From NCBI GenBank assembly GCA_037893225.1, contig JAZGUH010000117.1, positions 1,302,001 to 1,366,000 on the forward strand: 64,000 nucleotides of DNA, read 5' to 3'. The notes below the pieces were generated by a model that saw only the letters and a list, made by a program, of their open reading frames with translations, made no database searches and was not told where the DNA came from. Positions 25,001 to 38,400 of this stretch are shown here, in pieces (position 1 is the stretch's first letter; each line of letters opens with the position of its first letter). The translations under genes and the position numbers were made by a program. The DNA is from Hippasteria phrygiana. Taxonomy: Eukaryota; Echinodermata; Asteroidea; Valvatida; Goniasteridae.

Positions 25001-28000
25001 ACTGATTTTTTTCGTAGTCGATATTTTTCCCCCTTATCGCCGATATGGCGATAAAATCGTCTACAAATTACGGCATAATAAAAATGTTGTGAAAGGTTAG
25101 CGATCTTAAAATCCCAATGTACAAACGCATAGGCCTATAAAACAACTTTTAAAAACTTAACAGCGCCAATATCGCCACTCAGATCGTCCACCCATATGGA
25201 GGAATTGTCCACTCTACCTACATGGCGGCCAGTGTTGCAGCCACCTTTTTTTTCAATTCAAGTCACAAGTAAATTTTTTCAACAACTTCCAAAATTCTTG
25301 AAGTTGACATTCGTGTAAAAATCACGCATGTACACTTATCGTGTCCCATGGGCTTCGCAATGTGCAAGCAACATGTATGCTTATTAGCACGGTTACCGTC
25401 TAGTCTTTGCTGTGGTATTTAATTGGTAGCAGTAGAGGCGGGAACCAGTCTACAGTGCGTACTCGATTGGGTATATTTCGATGCATGACTTTGGGAGAAT
25501 TTAAATAGGTCTATAGAATTGTACTTTCTGTTGAACAACAGATGATGATCCGTCTAAGAATAGGCGTACGGGTATAGGGTTGAAGAAAAAAAACGAATCA
25601 AAATGCAGGAGTGGAATTGGCAATTTAAAAGAGCATTTCTTTTAATTTCCTTTGTTTTTTATTAAAAAGTAAATTTTGATTTTCAATAATTTCCTTGACC
25701 CACCCACCCACATTTTCGAGAATTTTGTTTTATAATTTTAAAACATTGAAAATTTTGAATTTCCCCTTAGCATAAAACCCCCCCTTTTATATCTGCTCCT
25801 GTGTTTTCACACGATATCTGCTGGAAATTGAGAGGATTTTGTTTGCAGCCAGTGGGAAATTTATTTGAAGCCAAAGTTGCTTTCAGTTTATAATAAAAGA
25901 GTGAAGAGAGAAAGTTTGACTGTACCAGAGACATGATGCTGGGTCTTTGTGTTTCTATCCCAGCATTGTGCCAGCTGAGATGTCAAGCTTTTCATATTTC
26001 TAAATAAATTATCACTCTCGGACATGGCAGGGTTACCTCGGGAAAAACTGGAGAGTTGCAGTTTATTGTTATAGTCGAGTCATATGTATATAGTACTCCT
26101 AGATCCATGCCACCAATTGACCTATCGTGGTCGAATCGCGTCAACGCAGCTTGTGAATTATTGTCCAATCACATAAATTATAATTCCAAGTGGAACGCGC
26201 AAAATCTGAGACAAACAAAAATTACCACACTAAATTGCCATAGGGTTGTCTAAGGGGCGTGGTTGACTCGTAAACGGCGATAGGTCAGTTATAAGTAAGG
26301 GGAACCGCCTTCAAGAATGAATATGAAATCCCGGGGGTAAAAGTGCTGCTCTTGAGGGAATGAGCTCAGAGGCCAACACCTTTTAACTGAAATGGGATCT
26401 TTTCGAATATATAAAAAAGCTACAGCAATAGCTTTTCCCCCTCGTTCTGTATCTCTATGGAATTCTTTGCCTGGTGCATGTTTCCCTTCATCTTACGATC
26501 TTCCCTGCTTTAAGAGGAATCTTAATTCCTACCTCTTGCATCTTGGATTCTTTTTCCCTCTATGTCGCTCCAAGCATCGAGTGGCTTTTAGCCTTGTTTG
26601 GGAAAAACTTTGTTAAAAAAAAAATACAATAAAAACGCAGTGCAGAGCCCTGATACATAAATTGTACGACATTCTCAATACAAGTAAAAAGGAACTTGAA
26701 TTGGTAGATTTCTGGGGTAAAAATCTCATTCAATTTTAAAATCCTTTTTGAAAACAAATGACACTCATTTACCCCTGGTCACCTCCTCAAAATACACACC
26801 ACCAGAATGACTGGTGATGTGTGTGCCACAACCAATCTTTCCTGTGCTGAGAATAACATCCACCGTACAATCATCCTTAGTTGTCCCTGATTTGTTTGGT
26901 TTTTACCAAGGTGCTTGGGGTTGGCTTGATTTTTGCTGACAGAAATAATGCCCAGAGTCATTATTCCACTGTGGTTCAAATTAAGTTTGGATTCATTTTT
27001 TTCCAGGGACCTGCTGGACCAGCTGGGCCTGCCGGCCCTTCAGGCATCCTGGGAGCGTTTGTGAGTATCTCGATTTGTTCATCATCTTAATATAACATTG
27101 GGATTGAGAAGTTTAGGAACATCTTGAGTACAAGTTTTGGGCAATTTGGCTCAATTGCCCAAGAATGTTGAGTATTGGTTTACATGATTGAAATTGTGAA
27201 ATTCAAAACTGAAGTTTGTGGGGGATATTTGTCAGCCCAATGTTTCAAAAAAAGTTGGAGAGTTAACTTTTTTAAACCAGATTTAAGTGTCAGACTAAGA
27301 TAATTGAGTGTTTTTTAGTTGAATTAAAATTCTTGATTATTTTCTAAGGTAGAGATTTTGATGGTCTGACAAGACCCTTGTCATTTAGGACATACCAAAA
27401 TTGAATTTTGTGTACATTTTTGTGTTTAATAATTTATACCTTCAATCAAGGTTTCTGAACCTGATTTGAAGTGTCTTTATGGTGGTCCTTTCGGATTTAC
27501 ACATTTGCCCTTTGTTGGGCGCCAAACAGCCTAAGAAGTTGTGAGTAAATTGCTTCACATTATGGCCGTTACTGCCGTAAGATGTTCATCATTCAGCAAG
27601 AATATTCAGCAAGAATATTCAGCAAGAATATTCAGCAAGAATATTCAGCAAGAATATTCAGCAAGAATATTCAGCAAGAATATTCAGCAAGAATATTCAG
27701 CAAGAATATTCAGCAAGAATATTCAGCAAGAATATTCAGCAAGAATATTCAGCAAGAATATTCAGCAAGAATATTCAGCAAGAATATAAGACATTTTAAT
27801 TGATCTTTCCCACTAACAAGAGGAATAAGTCCCTGTCAAAATCCGTAACAAAAAGCACCTTATATCTCTAGCTTATATCTCTCTTTTTTGTGTGAAACCT
27901 TTTTTTAGGTATTTTTTGTCATGGATTAATAAATTTGTATTAATAATTTAATAAATTTGTATTGTTCTTTTTTTTTTTCCAGGGTGGTATGGGACCCGTG

Positions 28001-31000
28001 GGAGCACCTGGACCCACTGGCCCCTCTGGACGTCCTGTAAGTATTGCCTGGCATTTGTTGGGGTTTTGTCTCCCCAGTTTCAGTTTTGATCTGGAATTGA
28101 GCCCTTCTTTTGATGAATTTCTTGTAGGTAACTAACATATCCCAAATGTCCTCTTATGTTTATTTTTAGCAGGCAACCACTCCGTTAGCAGGTTTTGGAT
28201 CAGGGTATCGGGGGCAAAACTGCAATATTAGTGAAGTTGCCTTGAGACCATTCTCCACAGATGTTATATTGTTGCCCCACAAATTAGATTAGAAAAGAAA
28301 TCACAACCAGGTTGGACAAGGTACACCTTTTTAATACTTGTGTTCTAAAAAAAAAGGGTTTCCATGTTTTGCTGTCTCTGACAGGGTGCTGCCGGAGCTG
28401 CAGGTAAGCGTGGATCCTCTGGCCAAGACGGATCTGTGGGAAGGGTAGGAGCTCAAGGCGCCAAGGGACAGCGTGGAACGGCTGGATCCAATGTGAGTCA
28501 AATTGTCATCATCTTTTCATTCTCCTATTAACAACATTAAATTGTATATGCAAAAAACTGAGCATTTTTGATTGTGTACCTTGACTTGGAAATAAGAATA
28601 ATATTCTTCTGATACTGACTTTATACCTAACAAGCATTGGCATTAGGAACAAACCCTGTTGAATTTTACTGATTGATTATTAATCAATAATCAATTTGTA
28701 TTGCAGGGCAGGGATGGTGATGATGGAGCACAAGGTGCCCAGGGACAAACTGGAGCTGCAGGTGACAAGGGACCTGCTGGACCTCAGGGACCTGCTGGAA
28801 CTGCGGGAAGGCCCGTAAGAATAAAATAGAAATTCTTCCTGTTCTTTGTGATAAATGTAATAATGTCAGATGACCACAGGAGCTTGCAAGTATTTGTAAT
28901 AAATTGTACATGTGACCCCTTTTGCAAGAATAAGTTGTTCTCGTTGGAAAACTGACCTTTTTGAGTTCACTTCACGATTGGTAATTGGTGTGAAATAAGC
29001 TTTCCTGTATGTAAAGCCCTCCATTTGCTTGGAGATTATTGCCAAAGTTAAATGCCTAGCTGCAGGAAAAAAAAAAATAACTAAATCAAGCTCTAGAAAG
29101 GTACAGAATGCAGCGAAAAAGTTTGACTTTTCTTCTGTTGAATTTTGAATAATAAGTCTTACCTTTTCAACATTTGATTACCAATTCTATGAATTAACAC
29201 AGTGTAGCATGCCACTCATTTGTTCAAAAGAGTTCTAAAATTAGAATTGCACATTATTTAAAATCAGGCTGATCAAGATATAGTCCTCGGGACAACACTG
29301 AGCATATACAGTGTTGTTCATAAAATTTGTCGGTGAAGGGCAAACCCAATATTGAATTTACATCACCCCGACATTTATATCACCCTATCTTATGAAGATA
29401 TAGCCCAAAACCAATTTCTTGACCTTTGACACCAACAGGGAATGCCAGGACCCGCCGGTGGTCAAGGTGAGCGTGGAAACCGTGGACCTGCTGGACCCGC
29501 TGGGTCAAGAGGCAGCAGCGGCTCCGAAGGCAACACGGGACCAGCTGTAAGTATTTTGTTGCAGTTGTTGATGCTTTTCAAGTATACGTGTAATCACAAA
29601 ACTTTTAGCACTGATTCCATTGGCCCCTTATTTCTTCACATTGATTTTTTCCCCTGATATTCTAGTTATATTATTCTGGAATGGACTGATACCTGTTGAT
29701 CAGTGTGTAATTAGGGTTGCAAAATTCCCGGGAATATTCAGAGTGGAAAGTTTCCACCGGGAATTTGGGGAATTAAATGGGAATTAAATGGGAATTAACG
29801 GGAACTTTCAGGAACTTTCAGGAACTTTGGGAATTTTCAAAAAATCTTAAATTTAAAATTGAAACAGGGGAATCACCGTGTGGATTAGGGAACTAAATAA
29901 CTGAAGACTTTATAAGAACATACAATCATATATAAACAACTTAGGGGATGATTAATAACCAGTCTCATCCATTTTATTATAAAAAAAAAAACACTTGTCT
30001 AGATCTCGCTGCATTGTCAAGTTTTTGTTCTGTAAAACATCTTACACTAGTACAATGATTTTGTTAACAATAACCACAGACTCCACCGTGATAACTATTA
30101 TCTTAAACCTTATTTAATAAAGACTGTTCTACTTTAGTATAGGACTACATTTGCGCTTTCAACTTTTTTGTTTACCACCTAAGTCATCTTAATGTTGTTG
30201 TTTTTATTTTAAATTCTCATTCAGTGCTGGCTCATAAAACATGTACTATACAATCCTTACCACAAGGCTCACCCCTCATTTCCAGTACACTGGCTACCCT
30301 TTCAATTTTTTACCAACAAATGCATGTTTTTACGAGGATTATAAAAATTGTATAGATTTTTTGCAAAAATAACAACAAATAACATGTTTTTAGACATTTC
30401 TGTTTGTTTTTTTCCTTTCACATTTTGCGTGTAAAATTTCTTTCAGTCATTTTCATTTACTGACATGTCTTTAAAATTTATAAACTATAGAATTACATTT
30501 TCGAACTAATCATCACTATTTCAATAAATTTAAAGGAAATAGCAAGGGCCACTCCTTTTCACAAGAAAGTGGAGTCGCTCCAGCAATGGAATTTTTCCAT
30601 TGAAAATAATAGTAAAAAATAATAAATATCAAAATATTCCTCACTCACTGGCTCCATCTTCCTTTTGTAAAGAACATGTTATGTTTTACTTGACCTTATT
30701 ACAGCAAATTTAGGAGGGACTACAAGAATCATGCATTGAGTTAATGTTGCCTGTTCAACAGTATGCATGCAACATTAAGATGCTGAACTTGGAAATCCCA
30801 AAATATGCAAAATGCTAGTCTTCGGAAATACCCCATTATGAATAAATCTTAGTCATTCTTTTTCAATACTGAAATAAATATGTGATAAGAACATAGAAAC
30901 AAGCCCTATTCTTAATTGATAGCACTTATCTAATTGTAAACATCACTAATAATTGGGGAATGATTTAAGATTGATTTAATTTGCTTTCTGGATGATGAAT

Positions 31001-33165
31001 TATTAAAAACAAAAATGTTTTTAAACATAATAAATGCCAATAATTGAAAATTCCCGATATTTCCGGGCCCTTCAAAATTCCCGGGAAACTTTCCGGGAAA
31101 CTTTCCGGGAAACTTTCCGGGAAACTTTCCGGGAAACTTTCCGGGAAACTTTCCGGGAAACTTTCCGGGAAACTTTCCGGGAAACTTTCCGGGAAACTTT
31201 CCGGGAAACTTTCCGGGAAACTTTCCGGGAAACTTTCCAAAATTACCGGAAACTTTCCACCCCTTTGCAAGCCTAAGTGTGTCTCGATGCTTACTTATTT
31301 GTTCATTGTTTTAATACAGGGCCCTGCTGGACCGGCTGGAGCTAGAGGAGAGGCTGGTGCCACTGGAATCCAGGTAAGATCATTCATTTAATAATCCGTA
31401 GAATTAAGACCTTAACAATTTGACACATCAGCAGACTGTGTGATGGTCGTGTACTCATTTAAAGACACCGTGGCTTTCTGGTTTTTTTACTGTTTGAAAC
31501 ACAACTCGGATTACAAAAATCATAGTGAACGAAAAGTTGGACTTTTGACAAATCTCACCAGTGTCACTCAACCGATTTTGCAATAAACATCTTATAACTT
31601 TGACATTATTCAATTTCTTCAAAAGTGACTTATTTATAGTGTTGTCTACGCTGTATTTAGGAGCGTCATTGTTAACTTGGTTTGGATTCGAACCCAGAAC
31701 TCCATGCCCCACTTATGAGCTTTAATTTAGGAATCCGAACCTCCCTTACTTGCTCATAAGTTCGTTATCGATAAAGCCACAAGTAGAGAATATTTAGGTT
31801 TGTTGACCCCATCAAGATGAAAGTGACAGGTGAAATGACTCAGAAGGATGTGTGAGTTGAGGCTTTGCATGGCAGTGAGTAGAGATTAAGAGAAGTTTGC
31901 AGATACAATGTGTGAAGTGATGAGTATGGTTCTGATAAGAACCAGTTAACATTTTCAAAGTGAAACATTTTCAAAGTTAGTATTTTGTTCAGTGAGTGCT
32001 AGTCAGAAGTCATGAACCCACAATGCCAGAGATAGCAACCAAAACTCTTTTGGAGTAATTATTAGGATTTTGAGGCATGCTATTACTCTTGAAAATTCCA
32101 GCTGTCCCATACGCCAACATTGTGGTTACACTGGAAAGTACTGTGGTAATACTCTTAAAATTGACTCTTGTCCTATGTATTCACATTGGCATTACTCTTT
32201 GAAGGAAGAATCATTACTATTTTGTAGTCGGTAAAGTTGGCATCTCTGCAATGCTGAATAGCCGGGGATCCATGCCCTAACTTTATGATACAACCTGAGA
32301 AGCAACAATATGGGGATATACTAGCATCAACAAACACAAGGAACACTAAGAACCAGAGTTATTAACCAGGATGTGTTTGTGTTTTCTGTCTTGACAGGGC
32401 CACAAAGGATGGGGTGGTAGTCATGGTGGCCCAGGAGCTCAAGGACCTAAAGTAAGTACCCAGACTTTTGAGTCAGACTTCTGAGATTTTTAGACAACCA
32501 ACATTTATGTACGTGCTGTGGAAAGACATGTATACTTTTAGGGGTGTGCTGGTGTTTGATACTGTTGATGACACTAACATGACACATCCTCTAATGTAAT
32601 GAAGTGCTCTGTTGGATTTTTCCTAACTTCTTTTGTCTGAATAATACATTGCATCTTTACCACAAATTGCATGGATAGTTAAATTTGAGGGAGTTCAGTT
32701 TAAATCTCTGTTCAGAAATCCTGCATTGATTGACCTATTTTGAAAGTTAAGCGAGAAATGTTATTCTGATAGAATTTAAATACACAGAGGTACAAACAGT
32801 CATAAACTCAGATAAATATGCATAAAAACTGCAGAGTTGTGGAATAAAATCTTTGCCACTTTCTGAATGAGATTTTTCTTGTTTAGACAAAATTTTATAA
32901 AGAAGATACTTTATAACAGGTTTTTTGTTTGTGTAGTAAAAGAAAAACAGTAACATCATTTAACACGCATGGTATTTTTGTTCGTCTTTCTTCCCTAGGG
33001 CCAAACAGGAGCTCGCGGTCCAAATGGGCGTTCTGGTCCTGCCGGACCTGCTGTGAGTACACGTTGTTATTATTAGGCATGTAACAATCAATCAATAAAT
33101 TGATAATTGCAATGTTAAATACAATCGTGATACAAAAATATGCCTTGTAGATTGTGTTGTTTTTG

Positions 33166-33196
<31 letters not shown>

Positions 33197-33934
33197 GTAT
33201 GTATATATATATATATGCACATTGATGCACAAAAAGAGTTGTACTTGAATGTCCTGGTATCTGCTCTATTTCGTCAAATTTGACGGGGCAAATTACTTTG
33301 ACTTCAAATTGATTGATTCCTTTGAAAAGGAATACAACAATTTTGAATTGATAGTGCGAGAACTCAGCAGAATGACAGGGTTCACCTGTGATATAAAACT
33401 ATGATATATTCTCAGTTGCATTCAGCATGTACTGTATTGAGACAAGCTGCTTCGGCAGGCTTCCTTTGATAGTTGTGAATAAAATGTGAATACAGTGCTC
33501 CAATAGCAGCAAATTAGTAGGATAACAAGGGTGGACCGGGGGGGGGGGGGGGGGGGGGGGGGTGGGTGTTTAGTATATCTAAACAAAATTCTAGTAGTGA
33601 TAATTGTGGTGCTCTCAATAGAGAACAGCCTCTCATCACAAAAATAAATTTCTAGATTTATATACCATTGGAAAGAACACATAAGCTTTAAAATGATGAA
33701 AGGATTATTAAAATCGGAGCAGTATTAAAAAAAGTTAACATAAACTCGCATTTTAAGCAATAAATCGAAAATTTCGACCCTCAATGGATTTTTGCCTGTA
33801 GCTCAAAACGGAGGAAATGCGACCTCCGACTGGTCCCTTGTAAGAATGCAAGAAACTGTTCTGTAATCTGCAATTAGGCAATTTTTTGTGTTGTTTTTTG
33901 CAACCCCCCCAACAATTTTTTGTTTTTAAATAAG

Positions 33935-33965
<31 letters not shown>

Positions 33966-35389
33966 ATATATGAATAAAATGAGCTCTGGTTCTGCCAGTG
34001 TGAGGTTATAATTTCTTGTGTTATTTTCTGGATGTTTATCTTGTTTATTCGCTTTGTATTCCTGAAATTGTGGCACAGGGTATTGATGGCGCTAGTGGTA
34101 GAAATGGAAAGAACGGTCAACAAGGACCCCGTGGAATGAGTGGACCAACAGTAAGTTCTTTGTGTCGTGTTGAAATAAATATTTTGACCATAGAATAGTA
34201 ATAATACATTGTATAATGAAATATATCTTTGTATCAGAAATGGATTGTATTTTTGATAGATACCAATTATTTGTTGAGCCAAGTTAAACTCAAACACACA
34301 AAAACTGATTTTTATTAAGGTAATAATATCATTTTAATGTGTCGTTTTCCTTAGTCACTTATTAAATAACCCATAGTCTTATTTGGGGGTCAGCTCTTGG
34401 GCTATATTGTAGCTGATCGATTTTCAGCCTTTTTAACCTTGTGAATACCGCGGTTTAAAAAAGACCACCTGGCCGGTTGATGTCTATAGCCACATTCCTG
34501 CACCTACTCAATCCATTTTTTTTAATGATATTGTTCTTGAATGGAAGTGTAACGAATAGATAAAGCTTTTTTTCAAACAAAGCTTTCATTCACACGTAAG
34601 GGATTGCTCCGAGTGTGATGAATAGGGCCACTCTATTCAGTGTGGTAGCCGTTGTTTGCCTTTACGTTTGCTGCACAGCCCCGATCCTGGCATAACAACA
34701 ACCCATCAATAAACAAAGTAGCAAAACTGTGACTTTTTTAATAATTCAAAAATGAAAATTTGGAGTTGGAAATTGGTTTTGTGATCAAATAAACACAAAC
34801 AATCAATCATGCAAATCAGACCTCTGCTCTATTGAAACCATTGGTTAATGGCTATTAAACATATAACATTAGTTTTATGTGAGTTTTAATATATTTTTAT
34901 TATATTTTTTTAGGGACAGCGTGGTACCGATGGAAGGAATGGACCGGCTGGACCCCCAGGACCCCCTGGACGAGCTGGAGCCCCTGTAAGTCAACCTCTC
35001 TCAATTTACACATGCTTTACCTTCTTACAGACTGCGATTAAGTCTTATTCAGGGTTTGGCCCTGGGTTCAGGACACAGGGGGGAGAAATGGTGATTCACA
35101 GCTGCAGTAAATCAAATATCAGGGGAGTCAGGTTGGCGCAGTGGTTACTGTCCCCGCCTTTCACCGCTGTGGCCTGGGTTCGATTCCTGCCCTGGTCCAC
35201 ATGTGGATTGGGTTTTCAGTCCCTACCTGATTCCGTGGGTTTTCCCACAGAATATTCTTCTGGGGTTTTCCTCCCACCTCTAAAACTGTAACTTCTTCTC
35301 ATTGTCTTCTCTCTACAGGTTTCTTCAGGCTTTCGAGCTACAGTGCCTAGGGCACTTTTGAGGAATCCTTGGTTTCATTACCAGAAAGA

Positions 35390-35425
<36 letters not shown>

Positions 35426-38400
35426 GATGCAAGCAGCTTGAAATGCTTGAAGAGTACATTGCAAATGTCTGTAAATGGCTGAATCGGTTACAAACTCCCA
35501 TCTTTTTTTATCTCTGCTTCATCTTTTGTTATTAAACCAGTTCTTCAAATTATTTTTTGTTAGTTTTAATACATTAAGGATGTTTATTATCATGAATACC
35601 AATGTGCATTGGGGTAATAGATAATAGATTATTTTTTCCTTTCCCACAGGGAGCTCTCAGCTACTCAGGGGTAAGTTGGCTAAGGTTTTGATTTTCTTTC
35701 TTTCATCTCCATTTGGAAGGAAAATTATTTATATACATATTTATAAACCACATCCAACAGCTAAGCGAAAGAAACGCCAATTACAGAAATGGGATACAAA
35801 TTTGAAAAGAAAGATACTCTGCGGCATAAATATTTAATATTAAAACCATTCTCTGTATTGAAAAATAACAAATATATAGATGTATTAAAACAAAACAAAA
35901 CTATGTATAAAATGAAGAAAAAGAATTAAGCAGGGGTGCGGTAAAACCTTATGTTCCTTATTGAATACCTCAGTAAGTAAAATACACTCCCAGTCAATGA
36001 AATTTACCTTCATTCTGTTTTTTTTTTTTAAATAGGTGTGACAACAACCCAACACAGAAAAGGGGAATTTAACCGTTTCAAACTGACTGACTATTTGACT
36101 TAATCGTGGCTGACTGAGAAACTCAGCTGAAATCAATTTACTGAACGTCGGACCATTTTAACCAACTTTTCATTTTAACCAACTATTACATGATCCAAGA
36201 AACTCGGACATTTGTGTTGACTATGGCTGTGATTACTTTCCATGCAGTATGCCTACTCGGGTGGTTCCTACGCTGTTAGCGGCGACAAGGGACAAAACCC
36301 ATACGCTGCTTATGTAAGTACATCAAGTGGGACGCTGTGGTCCAATGGTCTGACTCGCGTGCGATGGTATGTGGGTTCGAACCCCGCTGGGGCATTATGG
36401 TGCTTGTGTACTTAGGCAAGACACTTTACTACAATTGCCTCTCTCTCCACACATGAGTATAAATGGGTACCTGTGAGGGTAGGGAACAGATTGCGCTGAT
36501 CTCGAACTGCTGCATAGAACTGATCTCATGGCCTGATGATGAGCAGGGGTAATAATTGTGAAGTGCTTTGAGACCTTTGTATCAAGCTTTATATTCTACA
36601 TTCTACAGGGTTTATCTCGTGTGTCCATGAGGCCAATAGACCATGTAACCCGACAGCACCAGATGTAAACAGTTCCACCATATGTAGAACGCCTTGGAGT
36701 GATTATAGTTGTGTGCCAGGGCATTGCTAGATTGTTTGATTAGTGAAAGATATCATCGCAAGAAATGGTGACGAGGTGTAAGCAAAAAAATACTAATAAT
36801 AATGATACAAAATTCTCAGAAAAAAGTTGCCAAACAAAATGTTCCCATTAAAAAAAAAATTGAAAAGGGAGGAGGGAAAGTTTTGACATTGAGTGCACCA
36901 TTTATTTTGGATTATTTTTCTTCCAATGTGCTTTAATTTTATGCACCCTAAACTCAGGATTTTTTTCCCCTTTTTTGAGTCACTATCCATTTTTTTGCCG
37001 ACAGCCACATGATTTTTGCGGACAGCAACACACTTTTGACGTCAAAAATGACTAACGGGTGTCATATCTCCCATCATCATATCTCCCACCGTTGTACAGG
37101 GGAGGTTAAACCACAAAGCTCACATGACTTGTTAATCTCAAAAAGCACATCATAACGATCACCACACTAGGCAGTCCAATGTGGACTGGTGATGTCACAT
37201 GAAAAGGGCATCCCTTTGAATGATTGAGGTTGTTTTTTGGGGGGTTTTCTCTAACATCTTTGCTGCCAACCGTAGTTCTTATACTATTGTCTTACCAGTA
37301 CGGTGATGACGCTGCGGTTGATGAGGATGATTACGAGGCCCGTATCATTCAGCTGAGACGTCGTCTTGAGAGGTTGATCTTGCCCAACGGTGAGCCAGAC
37401 TACCCCGCCCGCTCCTGCAAGGATCTCTTCAAGTGCCACCCGATACTCCCAAGCGGTGAGTGTTTTATCTGTGATACACATGTTGACTTTTACTGGTGTT
37501 AAAAGAATTTTCCTTTGTTGCAATATCTATGAATATACATTTAAGAGCATGTTTTGTTTTGTTTGTTTGTTTGTTTTTGGGTTTTTTGTGATGTTTTTTT
37601 TGGTGTGTGTTTTTTTTTGGGGGGTTAAGACTATTTCCAGAATGTTTGATATTTCACATTACCATCCATCCTCCTACGTTTAAAATGAACCACTTTTAAG
37701 AGGCCATTTGTTGTTTGTTTTGAATCTTAGGTTATTACACACTGGATCCCAGTGGAGGCGCTCCCTATGACAAGTTTGTTGCGTACTGTGACAAGAAGAC
37801 CAATGCCACCTGCATCTACCCAGACAATAAGGAGGTGAATAGATCGATCCGTTAATCTCTACCAGTCGACGAATTAACCAATCATCCATGACTGTGGTCC
37901 GAGAACAGTCAAAAATGCATCACTGACGTGTGCGCTGGCTATGATTGGCTGTGATTGGTCAAGAGGCAGGGCTTATTTAGTGGATTGGTCTATTGTAGAC
38001 CAATTTAAACACAGACATTTACTATCCTGCTTTTTTATGGAAGGAGGTCCTTTTTAGCGGTTCCGCATACAGTGTGGAACCGCTATTGTTTTCCTTAAGA
38101 TTTGAATTAAAAGAAAAAAAATTCTGTCTAAAACTGTCATAGGGTTTGTGCACATTTATTCTGGATGTTACTTTGGACATCCAACAATGTCAGATAGTAA
38201 TGACACTTGGCATTTTCAAAGATCCTATAGCAAACTTGTCAGGGCTGTAGTTGAGTCCATCACAAGTCCCTGCAAGTCCAGTCCTAATCCCAATCACAAG
38301 CTATTCAAATGAGCTTTGACAAAGGCATTCCTTTGTCATTGTTCATCCAGTTACTTGTGACCGGCTTTATGAAAGGACTTCGGACTGGACTTGCAAAAGG

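Larger units (their letters stand above)
24251..27006 (+). other. Longest intron (intron 24, 2.76 kb)
   Basis: Holds a small MITE at 26115-26290 and the LINE tail at 26392-26616. The 24.3-26.0 kb part shows nothing I can name. Confidence 0.7.

Noticed and set aside
27591..27786. CRISPR array
   Set aside because: Pure 13-bp tandem repeat without spacers, in a eukaryotic intron.
27541..27803. Open frames repeating [12 protein letters not shown]
   Set aside because: Produced by the 13-bp minisatellite read through three phases.
31034..31391. Open frames with repeating SGKL or RETF units
   Set aside because: Produced by the 12-bp minisatellite, which is a multiple of three and lacks stops; present on both strands.
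36328..36400. tRNA gene
   Set aside because: Perfect B-box but part of a 280-bp SINE with LINE-like tail.
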